DNA of 64,000 nucleotides from CAVIQK01 sp964613035. Its GTDB lineage: Bacteria > Bacillota > Clostridia > Christensenellales > DTU072. Positions 9,237 to 15,410 of this stretch are shown here, piece after piece. The position numbers and the translations under genes were made by a program. The notes beneath the pieces are model-generated. The model was not told the DNA's origin. It was given only the letters and a program-made list of their open reading frames with translations, and did not search any database. Every line of letters begins with the position of its first letter. Within the stretch, counting starts at the first letter, position 1. The DNA lies in NCBI GenBank assembly GCA_964613035.1, contig CAZTFQ010000003.1:1-64000 (forward strand), written 5' to 3'.

Positions 9237-9265
9237 ATTATATTCCGATATCGGAAGTTTTGCAA
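9237..9265 (-). promoter_or_regulatory. Promoter of Fic gene with operator in the spacer
   Basis: On the minus strand TTGCAA (9260-9265) and TATAAT (9237-9242) are separated by 17 bases. The spacer holds the perfect palindrome TTCCGATATCGGAA at 9243-9256. A protein bound there would block polymerase. It lies about 31 bases from the ATG. Confidence 0.75.
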
Positions 9266-9269
9266 CCAT

Positions 9270-9305
9270 ACATCAAGGAATTATTTCCGATAACGGAAAT
9301 TATAT
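9270..9305. repeat. 36-bp direct repeat, copy 1
   Basis: This stretch is identical to 10819-10854. It begins ACATCAAGGAATTATTTCCG and ends in AATTATAT. It contains the dyad TTCCG-ATAA-CGGAA (9285-9298), related to the operator in the Fic promoter. It starts 29 bases beyond the stop codon of the ATPase gene. Confidence 0.9.
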
Positions 9306-9333
9306 TATGACATCTTACGTCACTATTAAAATT

Positions 9334-10587
9334 TTACATATCAAGACTATTAGGCTCTAACAAGAAATCAAATAAACCGATAGTTAATATTCCGTTATCG
9401 TCACGATAAGGTTTTATATCATCGCGGACGACGATAATCTTCTTAAAGGAATCGTTTACTTTTATAAGCGAACGTTCTTCTTGGGCTCTCTTCTCGGGCA
9501 GAGAAGCGTTAAACGCCGACTGAATATAATATTTATTGTTGCCTTTATTGGCAACAAAATCGATTTCTAGCCTCTTTTTAGCATATTTACCGTCCGACTG
9601 CTTTTCTTTCACTTCAACAAGACCGACGTCCACGTTAAATCCACGCATACGGAGCTCAAGATAGATAATATTTTCCATAATATGAGTCTCTTCGGTTTGG
9701 CGGAAATTCACAACGGCGTTTCTAATGCCTAAATCGGTAAAATAATGTTTCGCAGGCGTTGCCATATATTTTTTACCTTTAACGTCAAAACGCTTTGACT
9801 TTTCTATGATAAACGCATCTTGCAAATACTGCAAATATTTAGCAATAGTCCTGTCCGAAATCGAAGAATCGGATACACTCTTAAAAGTATTGGAAAGCTT
9901 CAACGGATTGACGAGCGAGCCTATAGAAGAAGAAACGACTTCAAGAAGTATGCCGAGTTCGATTTTATTATTAATTCCGTTACGCTCGATTACGTCGTTA
10001 ATATAAACGTTATTCAGTTGTCCGGAAAGATAGTTCATCTTGGCTTCGTCACTCTTTTGAAGTAAAACAAGCGGCAATCCACCGAAGGTATAGTAGTCCT
10101 TCCAAGCCTTTTCTATTCTTCCGTCGTAAACGGAACAAAACTCTGAAAAAGAAAGGGGATACATTTTAATTTCATCTCCGCGTCCGCGAAACTCCGTTAC
10201 GATATCCGAAGATAAGAATTTGGAATTGCTTCCCGTAACGTAAATATCAACGTTGGGGAGTCTTAAAAATCCGTTGAGAATTGCAACGAAGTTATCTGCT
10301 TTTTGAATTTCGTCAAGAATTATGTAGTAGGTATTGTTATCTACAATGCGTCCTTTGACGTAATTGGTAAGCGCCATAGATTCAAGTAAAGGCAAGCTCT
10401 CTTCCGAGTCAAGTGCAACTTTTATAATATGATCATCGTCAACACCCTTTTCTTGAAGATAATTACAAAAAAGATTATTCAATAAATAAGATTTTCCCGA
10501 TCGTCTAATACCCGTAACGATTTTTATTAAACCGTTGTTTTCTCTATCGATAAGCTTTTTTAGATAAAAATCTCTTTTAATTTCCAT
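9334..10587 (-). CDS. P-loop ATPase with C-terminal DUF4143-type domain
   Basis: MEIKRDFYLKKLIDRENNGL is followed by Walker A (GIRRSGKSYLL, about residue 27) and Walker B-like YYIILDEIQ (about residue 88). Then come ITGSN-type sensor residues (DIYVTGSNSKFLSS) and a C-terminal half with a PD-(D/E)XK-like LEIDFVANK and a winged-helix region. This is the common archaeal/bacterial AAA plus DUF4143 architecture, whose cellular role is poorly known. The ATG at 10587 is preferred over an upstream TTG because GGAGAT lies 8 bases before it. It has its own strong promoter. The gene is visibly AT-richer than its neighbours and the whole unit lies between 36-bp direct repeats, so it may be acquired. Confidence 0.85.
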   Translation of the reverse strand: MEIKRDFYLKKLIDRENNGLIKIVTGIRRSGKSYLLNNLFCNYLQEKGVDDDHIIKVALDSEESLPLLESMALTNYVKGRIVDNNTYYIILDEIQKADNFVAILNGFLRLPNVDIYVTGSNSKFLSSDIVTEFRGRGDEIKMYPLSFSEFCSVYDGRIEKAWKDYYTFGGLPLVLLQKSDEAKMNYLSGQLNNVYINDVIERNGINNKIELGILLEVVSSSIGSLVNPLKLSNTFKSVSDSSISDRTIAKYLQYLQDAFIIEKSKRFDVKGKKYMATPAKHYFTDLGIRNAVVNFRQTEETHIMENIIYLELRMRGFNVDVGLVEVKEKQSDGKYAKKRLEIDFVANKGNNKYYIQSAFNASLPEKRAQEERSLIKVNDSFKKIIVVRDDIKPYRDDNGILTIGLFDFLLEPNSLDM

Positions 10588-10640
10588 AAACAAATCTCCG
10601 TTTCGATTTCCAAGGAACTTTCCCCGTTTTTCGTAATACG

Positions 10641-10669
10641 ATTATATCTTACATAAAAACAAATGTCAA
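10641..10669 (-). promoter_or_regulatory. Promoter for DUF4143-type ATPase
   Basis: Perfect TTGACA (10664-10669) and TATAAT (10641-10646) on the minus strand, with a 17-base spacer, 53 bases upstream of the ATG. Confidence 0.85.
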
Positions 10670-10818
10670 GGGGTAGATAACTCAAACAAAAAACTTATTG
10701 TCGAAATATTAAGATAAATTAGACCTAGTTTGCCCGATAAAATGCCATACTTAATTTTAAGAAGTACCAACATATCTTAGGCAATAAGCACTCATTCAAT
10801 ATGCGTATTTGTAACAAT

Positions 10819-10854
10819 ACATCAAGGAATTATTTCCGATAACGGAAATTATAT
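10819..10854. repeat. 36-bp direct repeat, copy 2
   Basis: It is identical to 9270-9305, in the same orientation and 1,549 bases away. It includes the dyad TTCCGATAACGGAA at 10834-10847. It lies upstream of the ATPase promoter, so the two copies bracket the complete transcription unit. Confidence 0.9.
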
Positions 10855-10872
10855 GAGACGTAACTACAAAAA

Positions 10873-10901
10873 GAAAAACCTCGGGCAACCGAGGTTTTCT
10901 T
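10873..10901 (-). terminator. Terminator of SipW-type gene
   Basis: On the minus strand the stem AAAACCTCGG / CCGAGGTTTTT is followed by a T-rich run. It is about 20 bases beyond the stop codon. Confidence 0.85.
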
Positions 10902-10920
10902 TGGATATTGTTATACTTAA

Positions 10921-11652
10921 TTAACCACCGATAGAAATGCTAAATGCACAAGTGTGATCGCCATCGGTATTTACTGCCGCATCGCCGTCAAACCATACTA
11001 AGAACGAACATTTAATTGTCTGACCTGCATCAATCGTAATATCTGCGCTCGACATAGCATCTACAGTTACAGGTGCATAAGTATCACTCTTATTAGCACC
11101 TGCAATATAGTTGCCTTTTTCTACGGTTTTACCACCGTTATGCTTATAAGAGGTTCTGTTGACAAGTGCTATAGCTCCGTTATTCTCTTCGGTAAGAGGT
11201 TGATAGTAAAGAGCATAGCAAGCTTTTTCGAGTAATTCACCTTCACCATTGATAGTTGCTTTAACCTTCGCTTCGGCATCACCGTTGTTCTTTACCCAAA
11301 ACTCTTTGACGATAAGGGTAGGAGTTGCCGTTGCCGTAACTTTATTTTGATTATCGACCAAAATCGAGAAAAGCTCGCCTTGTCCAAGAACTGTGCTAGT
11401 AGAAATCTCGTTTTTAAGCATAGACGGATTAATTACATTTGCAGCTTCGTCAAAAGTGATTTCAGTCAAATCACCAACAGTACTATTAGCGGATATCGTC
11501 AAGTTTGCACTACTTGCGGTAGATGCTTTATAATTAATCTTATTTACCGTAACATCACTGTTTGCAGAATACCAAGCAAACGTAGCGGTAGAGAGAGCGA
11601 TGGCGACGATAACTACGAGCGCCAAGGTAGTGAATAGGGTTGTTTTTTTCAT
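10921..11652 (-). CDS. Secreted SipW-dependent-type (TasA/camelysin-like) protein
   Basis: The N-terminus MKKTTLFTTLALVVIVAIAL plus STATFAWYSANSD is the signature of SipW-type signal peptides, as seen in biofilm fibre proteins (TasA) and camelysins. The mature part (about 215 residues) is Ser/Thr/Ala-rich with beta-strand character and no visible catalytic motif. No dedicated signal peptidase gene is adjacent. The ATG at 11652 has GGAGATT upstream. The gene has a long leader and a promoter set between inverted repeats. A role as a surface fibre or adhesin subunit is inferred from the family. Confidence 0.75.
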   Translation of the reverse strand: MKKTTLFTTLALVVIVAIALSTATFAWYSANSDVTVNKINYKASTASSANLTISANSTVGDLTEITFDEAANVINPSMLKNEISTSTVLGQGELFSILVDNQNKVTATATPTLIVKEFWVKNNGDAEAKVKATINGEGELLEKACYALYYQPLTEENNGAIALVNRTSYKHNGGKTVEKGNYIAGANKSDTYAPVTVDAMSSADITIDAGQTIKCSFLVWFDGDAAVNTDGDHTCAFSISIGG

Positions 11653-11780
11653 ATTAATCTCCTTTTTTTATAATGCGGACGGCGACGTAAGTAAGTATTT
11701 GTCGTCCGAAGCGGAGCGCCTTACGGCACTCCTTGCGACCTTGTCATATCGTCTGTCTACCACCCCTTATCGCGCCGATG

Positions 11781-11809
11781 AAAAACGGCACCTATTAAGA
11801 CAATAGGCG
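11781..11809. repeat. 29-base dyad element, copy 1
   Basis: It consists of AAAAACGGCA, then CCTATT-AAGAC-AATAGG, then CG. The 17-bp core 11791-11807 is the exact reverse complement of the core of copy 2 (11928-11944). Confidence 0.85.
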
Positions 11810-11811
11810 GA

Positions 11812-11830
11812 CTATTAAGTACGTTAATAG
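11812..11830. promoter_or_regulatory. Related dyad overlapping the -10 box
   Basis: CTATTAA-GTACG-TTAATAG has 7-base arms and a 5-base spacer, like the CCTATT-N5-AATAGG cores nearby. It overlaps the -10 box at 11827-11832, a typical place for a repressor site. Confidence 0.55.
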
Positions 11831-11854
11831 TAACATAAGATAAGAATTTGTCAA
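11827..11854 (-). promoter_or_regulatory. Promoter for SipW-type gene
   Basis: On the minus strand TTGACA (11849-11854) and TACTAT (11827-11832) have a 16-base spacer. It lies between the two dyad elements. Confidence 0.7.
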
Positions 11855-11917
11855 TAAAAATTAGAAAAATTTGAAGATTTTTGAAAGGCAAGTGTAAAAA
11901 AATCTAAAAATACCCCT

Positions 11918-11946
11918 AAAAACGGCACCTATTGTCTTAATAGGCG
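11918..11946. repeat. 29-base dyad element, copy 2 (loop inverted)
   Basis: It consists of AAAAACGGCA, then CCTATT-GTCTT-AATAGG, then CG. It equals copy 1 except that the 5-base centre is its reverse complement. Confidence 0.85.
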
Positions 11947-12122
11947 AAAAATAATTTTACTAAAATTTTATCGAAAGTTATCTACGGAAGTTATTGTTTT
12001 ACGTTAATTGCCCTTCTGCCCTCTCCTTATGGGGCGGGTGGGCGGGGGACTTTCTACTAAATAATCCGTTTTTCGACAGAAGACGTTTTTTCGGGACAGA
12101 GATATCAGGTTATAATCGATAT

Positions 12123-12899
12123 ATGAGCAGAGTAATCGTAATCACTAGCGGAAAAGGCGGCGTCGGCAAGACTACCACGGTCGCGGGACTGGGCGTCGCG
12201 CTATCCGTCAATCATAAAGTCGTACTCGTAGACGCAGACGTAGGTCTCAACAATCTGGACGTTGCACTCAACGTGGAATCTTCTATCGTATTCGACCTCG
12301 GAGACGTAATAGAGGGCAGAGCACGACTTAATCAAGCACTGGTCAGAGATCCAATTCATCCGCAACTCTACGTACTGGCGTCGGGCAACGCTGTGAAAGA
12401 CAACAAATTGACTCCGGAAGTCTTCAAGCAAGTGGTCAACGAACTGGAATCGGTCTTCGATTACGTACTTATAGACTGTCCCGCCGGGATCGAAGAAGGG
12501 TTTCGTCGCGCGGTGAGCGTAGCCAAGGAGTGCGTAATAGTAACGACGCCTCACGTATCCGCCATACGCGACGCGGACAAAGTTGCGGGAATGATAGCCG
12601 GATTCAATCTAAAGCTGGACGGACTGGTCATATGCAGGGTCAAGCCGTCTCTCGTACGCTCGGGAAAGACTATACACCCGAGAGAAATAGCGTCGCTGAT
12701 GAGGTTACCTTTACTCGGGTATACTCTGGAAGACGACAGAATCGCCACGGTGGAAATAACCAGGCTTACTTCGGGTAAAAACATCCGCATATACGAGGAT
12801 ATAGCGTCGAAACTACTTCCCGAGGACGAAAGAAAATCCGCGCGCAAGTGGTACAGGAGGATATTCGGCAATGAATATAAAGCCGTCGGAAGTCGCTAA
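12123..12899 (+). CDS. minD: Septum-site ATPase MinD
   Basis: MinD is a membrane-cycling ATPase that positions the division site. The deviant Walker A ITSGKGGVGKTTTVAGLGVA is at residues 7-26. DADVGLNNLDVALN and DYVLIDCPAGIEEG follow. The C-terminal helix (KSARKWYRRIFG) fits the amphipathic membrane-targeting sequence. The ATG at 12123 is chosen because MSRVIVITSGKGG matches the family start. A longer frame exists but adds 43 unrelated residues. Ribosome-binding sequence is weak and a TATAAT lies at 12111-12116, so the mRNA may be nearly leaderless. It overlaps minE by 29 bases. No minC is adjacent. Confidence 0.95.
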   Translation: MSRVIVITSGKGGVGKTTTVAGLGVALSVNHKVVLVDADVGLNNLDVALNVESSIVFDLGDVIEGRARLNQALVRDPIHPQLYVLASGNAVKDNKLTPEVFKQVVNELESVFDYVLIDCPAGIEEGFRRAVSVAKECVIVTTPHVSAIRDADKVAGMIAGFNLKLDGLVICRVKPSLVRSGKTIHPREIASLMRLPLLGYTLEDDRIATVEITRLTSGKNIRIYEDIASKLLPEDERKSARKWYRRIFGNEYKAVGSR

Positions 12900-13116
12900 A
12901 AAGCGTCTCACGAGCATAATGACAAAAGACCGACTGGATCTGGACGACGACGCGATTAAAATGCTGAAGAGAGATCTTAAAGTCGCCCTACTGTCTTACT
13001 TCGAGTTTAATCCGGACAATCTACGTCTGGACGTCTATGTAGACGACAACAAAAAGTATCGCGTCGAAGTCTCTCTAATCGCGGACGGAATAATCCCCGT
13101 AAAGTCCGTCAAATAA
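12871..13116 (+). CDS. minE: MinE topological specificity factor
   Basis: MinE stimulates MinD and drives its oscillation. The segment SEVAKKRLTSIMTKDRLDLD matches the MinD-binding and anti-MinC-type region, and the C-terminal beta strands (RLDVYVDDNKKYRVEVSLIA) match the dimer domain. Length is 81 residues. The start lies within the minD 3' end with AGGAGG upstream, which suggests coupling. Confidence 0.92.
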   Translation: MNIKPSEVAKKRLTSIMTKDRLDLDDDAIKMLKRDLKVALLSYFEFNPDNLRLDVYVDDNKKYRVEVSLIADGIIPVKSVK

Positions 13117-13142
13117 AAAATTAAAAAAATTTTCAAAAAGTC

Positions 13143-13171
13143 TTGACAAGCCGTATTCGGCGTTATATAAT
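13143..13171 (+). promoter_or_regulatory. Promoter for hsp20
   Basis: TTGACA (13143-13148) and TATAAT (13166-13171) with a 17-base spacer. Confidence 0.9.
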
Positions 13172-13198
13172 TTAGCAGTCAAGTGGTTAGAGTGCTAG
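13172..13198 (+). promoter_or_regulatory. CIRCE operator (HrcA site)
   Basis: TTAGCAGTC-N9-GAGTGCTAG matches the CIRCE consensus TTAGCACTC-N9-GAGTGCTAA at 16 of 18 positions. It begins at the base after the -10 box, the usual site for HrcA repression of heat-shock genes. hrcA itself is not in the window. Confidence 0.9.
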
Positions 13199-13245
13199 CA
13201 AAGCATAAAATCAATTGCAAATAAAAAGTTTTAGGAGGCATAGAA

Positions 13246-13659
13246 ATGATGAGATTATTAAGTAACGGTTATTACGATCCGTTTTTCGACGATATTTTTT
13301 CGCCTATAGCAAGGGACCGCAAAGTAGACGGGCTGATGAAGACCGACGTAGAGGATCTGGGTGACGATTATCTGATGGAAATCGAGCTGCCCGGCGTAGC
13401 CAAAGAGAGTATCGGCGTGGAGTACGAGAAAGGTTATCTTACTATTTCCGTAGTGGAAAACAAAGAGACCGAGGAAAAAGTCAAGCGCAACTACGTAATG
13501 AAGGAGCGCAAAGCGCTCAATATGTCGAGGAGCTTCTACGTAGGCGAGATCGACGAGAACGACATCAAAGCCGAGATGAAGGACGGAATATTGTCCTTGA
13601 CCGTCCCCAAAGAAGACAAGAAGAAACTCGAGACCAAGAAGAGAATCGAAATAATCTAA
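13246..13659 (+). CDS. Small heat-shock protein Hsp20
   Basis: An ATP-independent holdase that keeps unfolded proteins soluble. The alpha-crystallin domain spans about residues 35-125, with MEIELPGVAKESIGVEYEKG, SFYVGEIDENDIKAEMKDGI and the closing LSLTVPKE. Length is 137 residues. TAGGAGGCA precedes two adjacent ATG codons; either may be used. Control by HrcA through CIRCE, rather than by a dedicated Hsp20 regulator, is supported by the operator just upstream. Confidence 0.95.
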   Translation: MMRLLSNGYYDPFFDDIFSPIARDRKVDGLMKTDVEDLGDDYLMEIELPGVAKESIGVEYEKGYLTISVVENKETEEKVKRNYVMKERKALNMSRSFYVGEIDENDIKAEMKDGILSLTVPKEDKKKLETKKRIEII

Positions 13660-13660
13660 T

Positions 13661-13689
13661 AAAAATGCGCCCGAGCGGGCGCGTTTTTA
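13661..13689 (+). terminator. Terminator of hsp20
   Basis: The stem TGCGCCCG / CGGGCGCG with an A run before and a T run after follows the stop codon directly. Confidence 0.88.
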
Positions 13690-13706
13690 TTAAAAAACTT
13701 ATAATC

Positions 13707-13738
13707 GTATCGTTTTGTCGACTTCGACAAAACGATAC
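13707..13738. repeat. Perfect 14-bp inverted repeat
   Basis: The arms GTATCGTTTTGTCG (13707-13720) and CGACAAAACGATAC (13725-13738) flank the loop ACTT. It lies between converging genes but has no T run on either side. Confidence 0.85.
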
Positions 13739-13751
13739 TACTTAAAAACGA

Positions 13752-14396
13752 TTATTTACGTTTAAGTCCCTTTTCTTCACAGACCATGGAGATGAGTTCC
13801 TTTGCGCGTTTTACGGCGAGCTTACTGTTGACCTTAAAAGAAAACGGAGTTTCGTTGATAGTCTTTTTGTAGCTGACGTCGACGTGGGGGTATTTTCCGA
13901 GGTCGGGGTCGGTGGGGTCGAGGGGAAGATAAATCTTAAGGCTCTTACCGGTGACGAAGATTCTGGCGATGAACTCGCAATGAGCTCTATAGGAGTCGCA
14001 ACGCTTAGAGACTCTGGCGCTGACGGACTTATAAGAGAGCATATAATCTCTGAGTTCCGCGTAGCGAGCTTTAAGAATATCCGAAGCCATATCGTATTTT
14101 TCCTGATGGCTACGGACGATTTTTTTCTTTTTCTCGCCCTTTTCTCGGTTTTCTTTTGATATCGGTATATTTTCTACTATTTCTTCTACCGATTCTAGTT
14201 GATCAGCTGAGTCGTCGGACGCTTTTGCTTGCAATTGTCGGGCATCGTATTTTAGTTTGGCATTAGCGCAGGGACAAAGCTGTTGTTTGTTGCAAAAACC
14301 GCAATAATACAAATGGCCGCACATATCGTAGCCGGTCTTCTCGGACAGGGTCCATTTATCGACGTCCAAAATATGTTGCAATTCAAACACATCCAT
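13752..14396 (-). CDS. Hypothetical protein with N-terminal Cys cluster
   Basis: I do not recognise a named family. Residues 24-43 carry CGHLYYCGFCNKQQLCPC, a zinc-ribbon-like cluster. A charged linker (KENREKGEKKKKIVRSHQEK) follows. The last 110 residues (ARYAELRDYMLSYKSVSARV...YLPLDPTDPDLGKYPHVDVS) resemble a domain I associate with many uncharacterised gut-Firmicutes proteins, with the recurring pattern of a helix, an AR..F..KSLKIYL strand and a LD..D....KY..VDVS turn. Function is unknown. It is preceded by a plausible GGAGG site and converges on hsp20. Confidence 0.7.
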   Translation of the reverse strand: MDVFELQHILDVDKWTLSEKTGYDMCGHLYYCGFCNKQQLCPCANAKLKYDARQLQAKASDDSADQLESVEEIVENIPISKENREKGEKKKKIVRSHQEKYDMASDILKARYAELRDYMLSYKSVSARVSKRCDSYRAHCEFIARIFVTGKSLKIYLPLDPTDPDLGKYPHVDVSYKKTINETPFSFKVNSKLAVKRAKELISMVCEEKGLKRK

Positions 14397-14441
14397 ATTG
14401 TCTACCTCCGTTATTAATGATATGATATATACTTATAATAA

Positions 14442-15410
14442 TTATAATTGGAATAATCCGTCCGAAACGAGTCGCGACATACCTTTGATGACGGCTAAAC
14501 CGGGGTTGGGGACGGTGGTTACGGGGATGCCCAATTCTTGAGAAAGGAAGTCCTCGAGACCTCTCATTTCCGCTCCGCCGCCGAACAATTTAAGACCTTC
14601 CGCTCTTAAGGGGGCGACCAATCTGGCGGGGACCGTAGTCATGAGCGCCTGAATGGTATCCGAAGTCTTGAGGTACAGTTCTCTAATCGAGGGTCGGAAC
14701 ATTTCACTGGTGACGACGACGGACTTAATTCTGCCGTCGACGATATCTCTGCCGCTGACTTCCGCGGAAGACAAGTCGTCTTTTATAAGGGAAAGGACGC
14801 TCGTTTTTAATCTTTCTGCGGACGCTTTTGAGATTTTTAAGTTATATTTTTCATAGACGTAGTCGATTATTTTAGACGTAACGGCATTGCCTCCGAGGTT
14901 TAACGAGCAAGCGGAAACGATGCCGTCTTTTGCCACTACCGCCACTTCCAGACTACCGCCGCCGTAGATAGCGACGAGTGAGGTCTTATAATCGAGGGCA
15001 GGAAGAGTGGCGAGGACGCTTTCTACAAGCACGACGTCTCTATAACCGATTTTATTGAAAGTTTTTTCCAATTCATCCTGTTCCAGCGCGGTCAAAGCCG
15101 CCGAAGTGGCGACGTAGACTCTGGTTGCTTCGAAGACCGACTTGGTATGAAGGTCTCTGAAGAGTTGCTTAAGGATGAGCATTTGAGCTTCCGCATTAAG
15201 AAGGACGCCGTCGACGACGGGGGTGATGATTTCCGCGCCTTCCACGAAGCCGTTGTCGACGATAGAGCTACCGTAGGAGATAAGCTCCAGTCTACCTCTG
15301 TCGGAGGTAAACATACCGACGTTGGGCTGGCGCGTAAGGACGGAACCGCCCTCTAGGAGGGTGATATAACTTGTCCCGAGATCTACGAAAACGTCCTTCC
15401 GTCTATTCAT
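14442..15410 (-). CDS. MreB-like actin-family protein (divergent)
   Basis: The phosphate-binding DLGTSYITLLEGG (residues 11-23), the second phosphate loop VAIYGGGSLEVAVV (about 146-159) and the adenosine-motif LFGGGAEMRGLEDFL (about 275) place it in the MreB branch of the actin fold. At 322 residues it is slightly shorter than MreB (about 340) and several signature positions differ. It may be a cytoskeletal paralogue, not the main MreB. Its start codon shares one base with the stop of the Ppx/GppA gene (TGATG), so translation is coupled. Confidence 0.75.
   Translation of the reverse strand: MNRRKDVFVDLGTSYITLLEGGSVLTRQPNVGMFTSDRGRLELISYGSSIVDNGFVEGAEIITPVVDGVLLNAEAQMLILKQLFRDLHTKSVFEATRVYVATSAALTALEQDELEKTFNKIGYRDVVLVESVLATLPALDYKTSLVAIYGGGSLEVAVVAKDGIVSACSLNLGGNAVTSKIIDYVYEKYNLKISKASAERLKTSVLSLIKDDLSSAEVSGRDIVDGRIKSVVVTSEMFRPSIRELYLKTSDTIQALMTTVPARLVAPLRAEGLKLFGGGAEMRGLEDFLSQELGIPVTTVPNPGLAVIKGMSRLVSDGLFQL

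Larger units (their letters stand above)
10594..10920. other. Intergenic region between ATPase and SipW-type genes
   Basis: These 327 bases hold the ATPase promoter (10641-10669), repeat copy 2 (10819-10854) and the terminator of the SipW-type gene (10873-10901). Between 10680 and 10815 I see only AT-rich sequence with no gene. Confidence 0.7.
11653..12122. other. Structured leader and regulatory region of SipW-type gene
   Basis: There is no gene here. On the minus strand a likely mRNA leader of about 165 bases runs from 11820 to 11653. It can form an 8-bp hairpin with a GTAA loop (GGAGTGCC / GGCGCTCC, near 11718-11737) and a second stem CGGAC-GAC / GTC-GTCCG further down. Upstream lie the promoter and two copies of a dyad element. 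The rest, up to the minD start, is AT-rich sequence plus the minD upstream region. Confidence 0.5.
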
